DNA of 64,000 nt from Polytrichum commune (lineage: Eukaryota > Streptophyta > Polytrichopsida > Polytrichales > Polytrichaceae): positions 54,201,554 through 54,265,553 of the forward strand of contig OX485803.1 of NCBI GenBank assembly GCA_950295325.1. The letters are read 5' to 3'. The notes under the pieces were generated by a model. It saw only the letters and a list, made by a program, of their open reading frames with translations, did not search any database and was not told where the DNA came from. Positions 33,841 through 46,585 of this stretch are shown piece by piece. Position 1 is the first letter of the stretch. Each line of letters starts with the position of its first letter. The translations under genes and the position numbers were made by a program.

Positions 33841-35279
33841 TGTGCTCTAATGAGACTTGGTTAGTGACATGATCGAACACAAGTTCAAGATGTTGTGTCA
33901 AAACGCCCATATATCTAGTAGATTATACCACAAGGGATAAGCTATGCCACATGGATGGCAAATCAAACATCAACAACTTGGATTTTTGGAGATTCACTTC
34001 CCAATTTAGTCACACCTGCACATTATTATTAACATGGTAAGTCTAGGGTCCCCAAGCGACATGGAAAGGGGAGGGCAACCAACCCATGCATTGGTACCTT
34101 GGTGGATGACTACAGTGGATGACGCCATCTGTTTCTCATTCACTTGTCAATCCAAGTGGACTTAATCATGGTTAAGCGGTGGAGAACGTGGAGGACTTTA
34201 GCCTTCTTTGGCATGTGCTAGGAAAACTACTTTTTAGCATCATTTTTTGAATCTACTTCCCATGATGCCATCTCTTAATATTATAAGTAGGATGGAATGC
34301 CACACGGAAATTGACACTGTTATATTTTGAAAAGAAAAGAAATAGTTTAGGGTTTAGAGTTTGAAATTACATAGCTCATAGATACATCTTCTTTCGCAAA
34401 TTTGCTCCATGATAGGTATTGCTTGATGCATTTTTTCTAACATATTCAAAGCATAACATGCCAAAAAAAGAAACCTTTCATCAATGCTTAGTAGCCCAAG
34501 CAAAGACCAATGCTCCTTTAGTATTTCATATTACACTATAATTTAGTGTTTGTAATCATAAGCAAAACCAACACAATAAATCCACACTGAGATGTTTTTT
34601 ATGTACCATTGGAGATCATTTTTTTCAACATAGCTATATGTCTTAATTATCATATTGAAGAACTAATATTCACGTATTATTTTTCTATTACATTAGAATT
34701 AATTAAATGAATAAACATATGAACTAGAACTTCATGCACCTGCAATTTATGTAAAGAAATGTATGTTGAGAATATGTAATTCATAATGCCCTAAATGCAC
34801 GTTTCATTCAAGACATGTGAGGGAATGGACTTACACAACATAACACATTCAAAAATACATTACAAACAATGCAATACCCATCGCATGGATTGTTTGAGGA
34901 AATACCCATCACAAATTAATAAGTGGCATTATATTTATGATTGTTGTATGATGGGTATTGTGTTGTGGAGTTCCTCTAATACATTGCATTACCCATCTCA
35001 TAGTACCGAAATGTATCATGACTGTATGTAAAGCATATCAATCACCAAATTTGTTTAAAATGTACAAAAATACAAGTAGGCATTGGATTATTCAATCACA
35101 CAAACAAATGGTTCTTGAGAAAGGTAGTCTATTTCCAAAAGTATATGTGGTACATGTCAAATGTGCACTACATAAAAATTAGAAAGACCATAATAACCAT
35201 TTCCATAGTTAGTCATCGAGATGTCACCACGACCAATTCAAAAATACATTCAATCATATGAAAATGCATCTATCTCTCC

Positions 35280-35385
35280 ATGTTATCTTCTTCTTCTTTC
35301 TATTATTCTTTATCTTCCTCTTTCTCAGCTTCTTCTTCCTCTTTCTTTTCTCTTTTTCTCCCCCCCCCCCCTTCCCCCCAGGTTC
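35280..35385. repeat. Pyrimidine tract ending in a C-run
   Basis: CTTCTTCTT-type tract running into two C-runs at about 35361-35379. Low-complexity; open frames over it are artefacts. Confidence 0.7.
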
Positions 35386-35578
35386 ACTTCCTCTTCTCTA
35401 CCCTCACTCACTTTCATTTCTTCCACGTCAGCCTTTTCATCCTCATGGGCCATAATAGAACAATAAATTTCATACATCACCTCAATCCTATCCATCTTTG
35501 TGGTATATTCCATTTCATAATCCTCCTTGTGAAGGTGTATGTATCTTAAACTCCACTTCTCTTTCCCTAGCATGATAC

Positions 35579-35615
<37 letters not shown>

Positions 35616-35616
35616 G
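35579..35616. repeat. (TA)n(CA)n compound microsatellite
   Basis: About ten TA units run directly into about nine CA units. Confidence 0.95.
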
Positions 35617-36017
35617 TTAGAAACTATATCAGGAATAACAAATGAATGTTAAATAGTTGAGAACAATGAAGAAACTTACATACATGTTTGTGATGAATCC
35701 CATGATGCCATCCCAAGATTGTAGCCATCATTTACTTCCTAGAGTTCTCATTTTGCTCCCAATCATTTGGGAGAAAATAAGTCCTCAGAGTCTTGGTTTG
35801 TCTCTTCTTCAAAGTTGAGCACTTGAACACCAAACTAGCTAGAAGTTTATAAATGAATTTAAAGATTCACTCTACAGTGTTTAGAAGTGGATCTGAACCA
35901 CTAACACAAGGATTTTAAGTCCTTTGCTTAATTATGTGACTTCTCAAATTTGTCAACATCAATCGCCCTTTGCCTAAGAAAGTGATTCCCAAGAGGTCAA
36001 CAAGTTTTCTACAATCC

Positions 36018-36491
36018 TTAATGAGAAATAGAAGGATAGCACATAGATCTTAAGGTTCCTCTCCTTTGATCTTTGCCTCCAACTTCTCCCATACAACTTC
36101 CCCCATACTGTAACAACTCTATCACCCCAATTGCTTTGATTTTCTTCCAAAAAATATTTCTTGTCCTTTTGAATGAGGTTGTCATAATCTTGAAATTCAC
36201 AACCTTGGAATCGACAACCATTTTTTTTTTCTTTGTAAGTTTCTTGATAGTGTTCTCAACCTTGGGCCATGGCTTCACTTTGGGAATACAAAAAGAATGA
36301 GTCTTCCTCATGTGATCATTCAAGTGATACCCATTTTTGAATGGATCATAGTGACATATCTTTATTTCTTGCTTCACAAGGCAATGTAATGACACTTTAG
36401 CATTGGAAAATCTTTTCCAATGTTGCCTCTCAAGTGCCTCCCCCAAGGTTTTCTCCATAATGGACACCTCACCACCATCACTTGTCACCAT
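36018..36491 (-). other. ORF of unknown function with zinc-finger-like stretch
   Basis: 157 codons on -. HWKRFSNAKVSLHCLVK is followed by KICHYDP, GYHLNDHMRKTH, an arrangement faintly like a BED-type finger (Trp, Phe, Cys, Cys, His, His) of hAT transposases. The rest is Lys-rich. It lies inside the possible 34.05-37.49 kb element. It could be the worn N-terminus of a transposase; I would not rely on it. Confidence 0.25.
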
Positions 36492-37956
36492 GCCTACACA
36501 CCAATGAAAATAACAATAATAAAATAATAATAAGGTTTGACATAAAATCCAAGTACACCATGAAATTGAAACCTCAATTAAATGGAAAGTCTATGATGTA
36601 AACTATCCCAATGGACTACAACTCCACTAATACCACAAATTTCAAACCATTGGAGTACAAAACCCTAGTACATTGCAAGTCAAATCCCATTCAATTGCAA
36701 AAACATTCCATGCATATTGGAAGAAAATCGTAAATCTAATGGAAGACAATTCAAAAGGCATTGCAACAAAAATTGAAGTCCATGAAAGCACAATTTTTAG
36801 CCTATTGCAAAACGATTCTTATCCTACTTTGATGTAATATCCAATACATAGAATTTTTTTTAAAAAAAAAAAACCAATCCACCAACCTAATTCCTAAACT
36901 TTTAAGGTGCTCTTGACTTGGCATCATCCTTCAACCCAAAGTTTAACTCAAACCCAATTGCACAAAAGTACAAAGAATTCACCATTCCATCTAAACTTTA
37001 AAGCCAAAATCCAACAATTTATTGTCATTCTAAACCCTAAACCTAAAAATACATGGCCTAAATTGAGATGACTCAATGAACACAACATGAGGTAGATCAT
37101 AAACTCACAATGAGCATAATGACATGAGTCCAAGAAATACAAAAACAAGAGTCATATGGATAAAAATTAAAAACTTTGGCAATGCACAAGTAAGAAACAA
37201 TTTATTTCCATTCACTTGGGTCAATTTTCTAGCTAATCCCTATACTTCTGCACATCTCCAACCATAAAATTGCATGTGAAACCTGCAACACAGTAGGAAC
37301 AATCGTTAGAGAAACCCTAAACCCGAAACAAAAATTCAGCACTTTAAAAAATTATCAATGCCAATGACTCTCATCAAGGCCAAGGTGGCGCAAAGGTGGA
37401 GACAGGGTGGATGACGAGATAGGGTTGTAGTCATCCACCAAGGTACCAGTGTATGGGTTGATTTGCTCTCCCCGTTCACTTGGCTTAATCTTTTTGCAAC
37501 AAACGTTTCAACTTCTAAATTCCTGCCACAACCCCTTCAAAGAATCGTTTAATGAGCATGAGACAATTCTTCACTTTGATAATGAATAAGATATTCATAT
37601 GAGCTCCAAAAACTATGAGGGAAGTGGCTACAACATCGAGATGGATTTGTGAATCATCTCATAGTAATTGTGTGTCCTAGTAGAAGTGGGCAAATCGGGA
37701 GGGAATTTATTTTTTTATTTTAAAAAAATAAAAATAAAAATCTAAGATCCATCTACCTTAGTTAAACCTTCCATTGCCAACCGTTGCTTTCACCATGTGA
37801 TTGGGCATCAATTGATTTCTGCACCAATTGTAGAGACTTGTAGAATTCGTATGTTCAAGCTTGCCAAATAAGCTCATCCGAAGCATCCTAGGGAGTAGGA
37901 TTATAATCTATTAGCTAATATTTGATTCCGCTATTTCACTTACACTACGTTCTTTT

Positions 37957-38510
37957 GTCTAATTAGTGTGGATTACCATTCGGAGTTATGTGTTGCTATA
38001 ACTTTTTATCCACATTACCGTTTTTTACCACCTAAATTATATCATATTCTTCAGTGGGCATACTAACTACACTAAATAAAATATTTAGTGTCATATGGTA
38101 TCTTTTGTCACTATAGTAACTGCTTGGACAATGCTTCTTATGAATAAGTGAATATTGTCATGGATGATGGTTGAAACCCTACCTTCTCTTGTCAGCAACT
38201 TGTGATAAAATATTGTCATGGATGATTAAAATTTGGATGAAAAATCACTTGGTAAGTGACAATAATTGCAACACTGTAAATTTACAATCCCCCAGAAAAT
38301 TTACAAGGAATGACAAATAATGTTGGGTTAACATTTAGTGTTGGTGACACTATACCATGGTTTATAATTGGTTTTGAGCAAAACATTTAAAATTGGTGAC
38401 ACTAAACATCATATTTAGTGTACTTATGTTATTTGGGTAAGAAAAATGATACTCTTATTAATATGTTATGCCAATGCCTAACTCCAAATGGTTACCCACA
38501 CTAATTAGAC
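37957..38510. mobile_element. MITE-like element with GTCTAATTAGTG ends, interrupted by a family A copy
   Basis: GTCTAATTAGTGTGGATTAC at the left pairs with the reverse complement of the right end over about 45 bp, with GGAGTTA and TGC.ATAAC inside. Without the 351-bp family A copy nested at 38070-38420 its length is about 203 bp, the usual size of this group. Confidence 0.8.
38070..38420 (-). mobile_element. MITE-like element family A, nested copy
   Basis: Ends CACTAAATAAAATATTTAGT and, inverted, CACTAAATATGATGTTTAGT. The interior, read on -, matches copies at 45135, 48691 and 62349 (TGTCATTCCTTGTAAATT, CCAAGTGATTTTTCATCCA). The outer MITE is older than this insertion. Confidence 0.85.
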
Positions 38511-39225
38511 AAAACCGCAAAGTTTAGATGCTTCAATAATGAAAGACATTCGTGTGCACACATACAAGAGAACACCCTTCATGAACACTTCTCCTTTACA
38601 TTAAGGTAGATGTGTGTTATTTGGATACTTTTCTCTCTACACTCGTTTCTCATAGGATGTGAAACACATAATTAGTACAAGGTGATTAGCAAATCCAAAT
38701 TGTGCCCGTAGCCATGTGCCTCATGATTTTTGGAGCTCATATGCACTATCAACTGAGGATTCTCGAACTCATTAAGTGGTCATGTAGGCTCCAACAATTA
38801 TGTTGTCTATTAAACCTAGCACGTCTTCCAATCTCTTCTATAAAAAGGTCTTTTTAGTGTCCACTTTTAGATCCATGCCTAACCAAATACCACTCAAATA
38901 TAGGTGTCCAACTTATTGCTATGTTGAATAAACACACATCTACCTTAGTGCAATCATCACAAGTTTGAGCCATGTGGCCAAGGAACACTTTAGTTTTGTC
39001 ATGACGTGGATCCTTGTTTTTCCTTTCCCTCTTTCTACTAAGTTTTATGGCACATGAGACCGATACTAGGAATATATTGATAGGGTAGGGGACTTTATCA
39101 ACAATTAGTAATGTCCCATTGTGAATTTCACTAGTTTGGTTTCCTAAAGCCTACTGAGGGGTAATAGTAAAAAAATTGGCCCCCTATAGGTTGGTTGCTT
39201 ACTCATCCCAATTTAAGCTCACTAG
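38511..39225. repeat. Dispersed repeat family G and filler
   Basis: 38620-38960 is a diverged relative of 18870-19345. The stretch 39130-39225 (GAGGGGTAATAGTAAAA, CAATTTAAGCTCACTA) recurs at 56595-56660. No gene. Confidence 0.5.
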
Positions 39226-39752
39226 ACTACATTGTTCACATGCATAATAGTGTCACTTATCCTATATTGAGGCATATGCTAGGTTACACTAATGACCAAC
39301 AATGTCATCATTATTGTCACCTCATAACACTTGGCGTTCGAGGGCACTTACTAATATCTTGGCATGGGTATGTTCAATAGTGTTAGGAGGTGTATGCCTA
39401 TCTTACACAATGGTCTACAAGTTGATAGAAAGTGTGCACAAGTGACACTTGGCATCATTATGCTCAAGATTATTTTCCTCTTGCACACTAAAATGTAGAC
39501 ATGTGGCACTTGACATTAGTATGCTCAATAATATCTTCCCCTTGCATACTAAAACACAAAACTATCATCTCAAGTATCCCAATGTGCCACACTAAATGTC
39601 ATGATGTAAGTAATTTATTACTTCATAATGTTACTTAGTTGGCAAATAGTATCATATTGGCAATTAGCGGACATGGCACTTTGAGATCTCTAGGCATCTA
39701 GTTTAGGTTCTTCGTAAACAATGTACATGACACTAAATACCATAAATGATGT
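39226..39752 (-). mobile_element. MITE-like element, family C copy 2
   Basis: Reverse-oriented relative of 30585-31041; the right end ACACTAAATACCATAAATGATG is preserved, the left end is worn. Segments such as ATGCCTATCTTACACAATGG and AGATCTCTAGGCATCTAGTT align in order. Confidence 0.65.
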
Positions 39753-41275
39753 AGTTCAGGGACCTTGACCCCAAATTTAAAGTCTACATAAATTATCTTC
39801 ATTTATACCCTCCCTTCCCCCGGTTCACCCTTAGTAGGTATTGTGAACATTAACCCAAATTTCATAAATAAGGAAATATTGATGTATGGCAATTAGAACT
39901 TCTTCAAGTTGCAAAATTGCATGATTTGGTACATTGATTCTTCCTTTGTTGTGATGCCTAACAATTTATAAAGAAGGTGGCAGTTGGCCAAGGCTAGACG
40001 GCCCACTTCTTGAGGTGGGCCCTACCACTATTACTCAAGGTGAAAATGCAGGTGATTCTATTATAGCATTAAGATTTATGTTTTGGAAAATTGACCTTGA
40101 AATTAGCATCAAAAATCCCCAAATGAGATGAACACATAAACAAGTGGCTAGCTACAAGAGTGGTTTGCCCTATTATTATCTTGCACACATGGCTAATCCC
40201 GGTTAGGTATCCAACCAAGGCCAAACTTTGGCTTGGTTTAGAGACCACTCCATAGGTAAGAAAATCTAAAACAAAGAATGACCACTACTGGTGCACTAGA
40301 CTAGGGGTAGAATGATTCTTGTGCGGACCCAAATTGGCTAATTATAAAAGTGGTGGCCCAAAAAGGATGCAATTTGCTAGGTGGGATAGGTGTTGTTTCA
40401 CACCACTTGCGATCACGTTTGGGTGCCATCGAGTTAATCGTTTCGTATATGTTTTGTAAGCAGTGTGGGATAGTTCAATGCTCAAATTAGGAAGACTCTA
40501 GTGTACACATAGGGGGTTTGACTTACTAGCCTCTTTGAAATAATGTAACTAGTTATTCTCATGATTCCCTCTTTCCCATCTCCGAAAAACATTGCACAAA
40601 AACCCAAGCCACGGGTTCTAACCGAATCAACTTCTTTGCACTGTCTTCCCGTATATCTACCTTACATCAACACTCACTCACACTCCACTCAAAGAGCGAT
40701 TCACGAACACCCTAAAATCGCAACACATCTGTGGCCAGTTCCAGTGGACTGTCGAACTTTGACCCATCCAGAGACCACCCTTGGGTCTCGTCCCTCGGGA
40801 CAACGCCAATCAACCACATCATGTGTTTATCGGACCCCCTTTACCTCGGCAATAGCGGTAGTGAGGCACGGCTCATCAAAAGAGGTGGGTAGTGGTGATT
40901 TTTCACAAGGTCCCTAACATGTCCAGGGACATGTTCATAAAAAAAACATTTCTAGTGGACGGGTTCTTAAAAAATGAACCAGTTTTTGGACATGTCAAAT
41001 TCACTTTGGACGGGTTCTAAAAACAATATTTTTTTGATAATTTTTCCCCAAAAAAAATGCTACAAATATCAGTTACATTATGTCATATATGACATGTGAA
41101 TATAAGCATAATGCAATCAAACCACTAATACCCAATCAAAATATCAATCTTGAAGTGCTTGATTCACCTGCATACATTAATTCATCAACCACAAAATTTA
41201 AAATGTGGACTGGAAAGATGAGAATCAACAACAAAAGACAGATAATTGACGAACATTGAAGGCATAATTTGTCAA
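39753..41275. other. AT-rich DNA without genes
   Basis: The open frame at 40561-40917 shows no recognisable motif and no splice context. Nothing else is supportable. Confidence 0.4.
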
Positions 41276-42144
41276 GATCCTATTGTTTCCAAGTGCAACC
41301 AGTCACATGTCGACATCTTTCGGGTTTTTTTCTTCTAATTTTTTACCAACATTGTAAGAGACTTATTTATACCTCTTGCGGGAGGGGTATTTTCATTTTC
41401 AAACCGGTTTTGGAACGGGTTGTTTTTTCTTTATCCTTTCCATGGACGGGTTGGTTTAGAAATTACCGGTTTTGGGACGGGTTGCAATTATTTTTGCCTT
41501 TCAATTCAAGGTTTTTGGATGTGGATGGGCAAAAACTTCGTGAAAAACCAACCCTGGAGGTGGGCATGGCAGTTGGGCACTTTGGAAAAAGGCCCAAAAG
41601 CATGGAGACCCACTGAGGGAGGCCTCCTTGAAAAGGAAGGGAGGAGGAGGAGGAGGAGTAGGCGGTGGCTATAATAACACAACAGTGTGGTGTGTGTAGG
41701 AAATCATAATTTAATAAATAGTATATGCGCCCCTGGAAGCCGGATGGCCACCAGTTCACTCCCTCTGCCACGCTTACTCCCCTCCACCGCTGACTGGCCC
41801 AGAAGGTGAGACCCACCCCAACTGGTGGGGCCCCCGCTCTGCTCCAACTTAGGAGTGCATAATGGTCTTTGCACTCTTGTTGACTTGCTACGGCTGCTCC
41901 AGCCTCCCACGCAGTGTTCAAGATTGAAGCCCTCATATGATGAGTTTCATTTTCAAGGGCTTTCATATTTCAGTCTATACACTGATGTCTCAAATAATAA
42001 CCCTTCTTACACTCATATTAGTTCATACGTGGTATGAAGAGACCACCCTTCAGGGAATACAACCACCTTCAACACAAACCTTGTTTTCACCAATGTCTTT
42101 AATTTCCTTGAAGGGAGATTGGCATAAATACACATACTATCTCA
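41276..42144. repeat. Pieces of dispersed repeats D and F
   Basis: 41280-41350 reads like an inverted piece of family D (TTGTTTCCAAGTGCAACC, CATGTCGACATC). 41965-42045 is an inverted piece of family F. A GGAGGA purine run lies at about 41637-41660. No gene. Confidence 0.45.
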
Positions 42145-42733
42145 CTATTGTCTCCCCTTCCCACCCTTCTTTGTCCAAATTATGTTTATTTGCAATGTTG
42201 TTTGAGCCTTCGATATGCTCACCTTTGACATGCCTCCGCATACCTTCCCATCTATTGTGGCATATTGGCATGCCTTGCTCATGGCGTGCTCAACGCAAAC
42301 GCCGGCGTATGGCATTGTCATCCCAAGTGGCATGCAAGTCGCCACAAAGTTCAAAGACATTGCCAATGTTGCCAAATTGGCACCCTTGTCCTTTACATAA
42401 GCAATCACCTTATCAGTTAGCTAGAATGTTTGGAGCAGCCGCAATCTCCACAAGTGCAACTTCCAATGTGTCCAACACTTCGAATAATCCCACCATCACA
42501 TGTCGCGGTTGCCACTCATCATCGACGAAGTTCACCACCATTGTGAAAGTCCTGAGCCATTTGTGGCTCATCCACAAGTTACAAATAATAATATCAATTG
42601 CACATGGACTGAGGATGGGTAACACAATACATTGCATAGTTCTAGCTAGCATCCCCAATATCATCTTTGGCTCAGTTGTTTGCGAGAAATGAAGCCAACC
42701 TTGAATTCCTTTTTGCATGACAAGTCTCCTCAA
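42145..42733 (-). pseudogene. hAT-like transposase fragment with one frameshift
   Basis: The first part on - (42733-42413) reads LPILSPCAIDIIIC, then SHKWLRTFTMVVNFVDDEW and QPRHVMVGLFEV. After a one-base shift near 42413 the frame continues LTDKVIAYVKDKGANLATLA, then CVEHAMSKACQYATIDGKVC, and stops at WTKKGGKGRQ. Layout resembles the RNase H-like core of hAT transposases: a conserved D-x-W...V-GLFE stretch, then an Asp followed by NL, then a Cys...His motif. The N-terminal BED finger and the C-terminal dimerisation domain are absent here. Family assignment is by layout, not by a strong match. Confidence 0.55.
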
Positions 42734-44035
42734 CTAGCTACTATCCATAATGGAGAGTGCCACATAGCCCTTTCCAACAAACAAAACAAGATCCTCCAAA
42801 AACTTTAGTTGTGATAAGTTTGTCTTCCGGTTGCAACCAAAGTCTACCAAACCCCAACAACCATCCACAAACCACAGTCCACATATCACATACCACATCA
42901 ATTAGGTGTCTTGAATGTGCACATACATGCTTCTTTCATTGGGCCAAAAGAGAGCCCAAACTAGGGTGTTTTTATGATAAGGAACCCAAAACCTTGAGTT
43001 TTCTTGCAATCCCTCACCTTGCCTCTCCAGACTACAACCTCATCAACTGCTCGGACATCCTCTTTCCAATGGGGCTCCCTCCAACCCATCCAATGCATCC
43101 ACTTGATTGCTCTCAATAGTAAGCCCTATAACATCTACCTCATCCCCACCCATTTCCCCATCATTCTCTCATGCATGGGATTCCATTCTTGTTGGCCTAG
43201 TGTCAAACCACCCTAACCCAACACCCATAATATTATTTTTAAGGCAAAATTAGCAAGCCAACCTCATATTTGGAATTCTGAAGTGCAAACACCGCCACAA
43301 AACACAACATTCAACACAACCATGAAAATTGACATGCAAAACACCAAAAACCCTAAGGTATAGGATCCGTAGCCACTAACCCTCTTCATTGTGTTGATTT
43401 GTGTAACTCACCTAAATATCTCCAACCCATACCCAAACCCAACTCCATCCCGGCCGTGACGTCATAGTACTAGTCTCATGCCCCGATCACACCAAACTTT
43501 CCATCCAATTTCGACCATGAAATTGTTGGGTATTGTGTTGAGAAATAGATGTTGGCCCATCACTTTTCACAATGTTATAGCTGGAGATGCCAACGGATGG
43601 TGTCAAAACTAGCCGGTGTGATCAGCCCCTCAGGAAGAATGTCAATGTTGGAGACATGCTTGATTAGGTTACACCACAATTCGGAAAGTCCATGTACCTG
43701 CAACAATAGGATTTTGCCTAGGTATGGCTCAGTGACCTACCTCCGGGTGGCATTCCAATAAATTGGCTCATACATGCCTACATACCCACTTTGACCCTAT
43801 ATACTAGACCAACATTGGTATATTCTCTACATTCCTCTAAAATGATCAATAATTTTCTTGAAGTCTTCAACTCCAACCGGTTATTTCTCAAACTCAACCG
43901 GTTCATCTAGAACTAACGGTCGGTTGTCCCTGTTCATTGGCTAATAGTTTGCACAAGGAATCCTCCCTCTAAAGAGCGTCATCTTTGTCCCCACTCCCAC
44001 ACCCCACGTATAGAACGCACACACCATACCCTATT
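42734..44035. other. CA-rich DNA and a family D piece
   Basis: 43825-43945 is an inverted family D copy (TTATTTCTCAAACTCAACCG then GTTCATCTAGAACTAACGGT). No supportable gene in the rest. Confidence 0.45.
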
Positions 44036-44290
44036 AGCTCAATGGAATCCCGACATGCGAACACCATGGAGAATTCCCATGGAGTGCGGATTCAAATGTT
44101 GGTTTACCTTCAACAAGAGAAGCAAAATGACATGGTTATCATATTCTTCCACAAGTTCCCATGCCGGCACCATACCTACAAGCTTAGTTACACATTTAAG
44201 CCCTTTGAATTGAGGGTCCAACTTAAGGGCATGCATGTTGTGGGCTTTCTCCGCTTTAAATTTGCAACCTACAAACCTACATAATTAAAT
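44036..44290 (-). pseudogene. Second hAT-like fragment (C-terminal part)
   Basis: On - it reads KAHNMHALKLDPQFKGLKC, then KLVGMVPAWELVEEYDNH and LLLKVNQHLNP. LDP-F-K-L is typical of the region preceding the hAT C-terminal domain. It lies upstream, not downstream, of the core fragment at 42145-42733 on the same strand, so the two pieces are scrambled or come from different copies. Confidence 0.45.
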
Positions 44291-45134
44291 CCACCACAAA
44301 CAAAAACTCAGAGCCGCAAAACACAATTCCCATACGTCGACAAATGGGTCTCTTATGAACAAATTCATCACAAGTTATCAAACCACTTTTGGAAAGTAAA
44401 GGTATATCAAACGCACAAATCACAAAAACTGAAATTTTGATACGCCCAATACATGGGGAACCATCAAAAATGCATCTTTTAACCAATGACAAACCCAAAC
44501 CCAAATTTGTACGTTATGCCCAAACCACGAAATTGATGCGTGGGCACACTTATTATCCACATGCACAAACCCACACATAAAAGGCCTCCGCATAGCTCAA
44601 CATAACCAAGCCGTACATCAAATAGCCTATACACTTCAAATCAACAAACATAAAAGATGCTACACGCTTGTGAATGTAGGAAACCAAGACCCCAAGACAT
44701 CACAATCCTAGAATGGCTACTACAATGCACATGCCCCACCGCCGCATGCACATGCACAACTCGGCTAAGCCCCAATATCCTATGTATTTTCGGTGCCCAA
44801 ATAGACAGACAACCAACCACCCATAACCCCAACCCTATTAAACACCATACAATTCATACAATTCACCTATTGCCACGATAGATTCCCCAACACGGCCACA
44901 AGAGGAAAATCCAACAAATACAACCCCTTCGTCCAAACACTAAAAACTGCAAGATGAAATGTCAACCCCCTCATAACCATCATGGCAAGAGTACGGGCCA
45001 ATATCCACAAACAATCACTAAAAGCACTAAAAACCCTCAAAATACACCCAAGCGAAGTTTAAAAAACTCATGAAACACATCCATCAAGTTGCCATCAAAT
45101 ATCTCACTTATTTGATACTCAACCCATAAAAAGA
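44291..45134. other. CA-rich DNA without genes
   Basis: No supportable gene. The strand is strikingly A/C-rich, which keeps long frames open on either strand. Confidence 0.4.
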
Positions 45135-45477
45135 GACTAAATATGATATTTATTGTCACCAATTCTAATTGTCTTGCTCAATAGTAATTGTAACCGCGGT
45201 GTAGTATCATCAACACTAAATGTTAATCCAACATTATTTGTCATTCCTCGTAATTTTTGTTTGGAGGATTGTAGATTTCCAATTGTTGCAATTATTGTCA
45301 CTTACCAAGTGATTTTTCATCCAAATTTCAATTATCCATGACAAAATTACATCACAAGTCCCTGACAAGAGAAGGTAGGGTTTTGGCCAATAGATGAACT
45401 CATCCAGTATCCATGACAATATTTGTTCACTTATTCATAAAAAGTTACCCTAGTGACACTAAATATCATATTTAACA
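45135..45477 (+). mobile_element. MITE-like element family A, copy
   Basis: Starts GACTAAATATGATATTTATT, continues GTCACCAATTCTAATTGTCT and ends CACTAAATATCATATTTAAC. 343 bp, aligned over its length with 48691-49062 and 62349-62722. Confidence 0.85.
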
Positions 45478-46585
45478 TAGACATTAACCAAACACCAGCG
45501 GACCCCCCCCCCCTAAAACCAACACCTATAAACGCCTCCCAATTGTCAACACTCTATGACCTTGAACCGTACCGGGCAATGTAGGAGCGTATGGGCCCAT
45601 GGAGTTACGGCTTTAGGTGTCATTAGTGGTGCCACCTCATAGTGGCCTCCACTACCTCCATGTAGGGTAGGTAACGGGCTCCACTCTATCTCGGGTTGGT
45701 TCAAGGTGGGATTAGGGTGGCTTGTCAATGCCTATTCTAGCCATTCTATTCACAACGCCAAGGAGGTAGGCCCACAAAGCACAACACAACCATTTCCTGG
45801 GATGCAAGGGGGTCAGTTTCCGGGATGCAAGGGGGTCGGTTCCCAGGATGCAAGGTGATGGTATTGCAAGCGAACCGGGAGGGATTATGGAGGTAGTTAT
45901 GTGGCTTGCATACCATTACTACTTGGGCTTTGATGTAGTTTGGGTCTAGTACCCAACTATGTTGTGTTAGTTCTAGGCAATGAAGGTGGGGGTCCTCATC
46001 ATATGCAAGGTTGCAATACACGGGGCCTATGAAAGGCTTAAGGAAGCTAGTAGTTTTGACTTTGAATATTCACCAAATATTCAATTGAGACTAAAAATAT
46101 GTTTTCTTTCTTGATACCTATGTTTAGTCCAAAGGCTAATATGAATATATATATATTTTTTATATCAACAACATAGCCATATGTATGTGCAATAGCTTAA
46201 AGTATTGGTTTTAGCACCCTCTACCTTACACGTTTACTCCAATGGAGCCCACCTTCCGCAAGAAAGGAGATACACCCTACATTGATCAAAGTAAAGAAGA
46301 ACATGCTCTCAAACAAAAGTACCTAGGTTATTTTTACACTTGCCTTTACTAGCTTCCCCTTTGTCCGTATACGGGCACACTTCAGAGATGCAGTCATAGC
46401 ACCTTTTGTGTACGAGGGGATATTTGCAAGCAATTTTGGCAGCTTTGGGGCCATACACTTTGTTCCTTGTGTCTTCCGCTTCCAAGATGCCTCACTCCTC
46501 TGCGGTTCTCCACCACTCGAAACCCTCATAACCTATTCTCTCGCCACCTCACAAATGGATTTTAGGGTTGCCTAAAATCTTTAGT
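45478..46585. other. Non-coding DNA with short direct repeats
   Basis: Three close copies of a GGATGCAAGGGGGTCGGTTCC-like 21-22-bp unit lie at about 45800-45860. A C-run lies at about 45504. No supportable gene. Confidence 0.5.

Larger units (their letters stand above)
34051..37491. mobile_element. Possible 3.4-kb DNA element bounded by inverted repeats
   Basis: The left arm 34051-34113 (GGGGAGGGCAACCAACCCAT, then GGTACCTTGGTGGATGACTA) matches the reverse complement of 37427-37491 over about 60 bp with few gaps. GGATGAC is repeated just inside both ends. I could not set exact borders or a target duplication. The interior holds one low-confidence ORF on - (36018-36491), a CT-rich tract and a (TA)n(CA)n microsatellite. 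The element, if real, is worn and probably non-autonomous. Confidence 0.5.

Noticed and set aside
35221-35615. Serine/phenylalanine-rich frames and their opposite-strand partners
   Set aside because: They translate the CT-rich tract and microsatellite.
40561-40917. 118-codon open frame starting with ATG
   Set aside because: No recognisable motif, no splice context and no conserved neighbour; composition fits chance.
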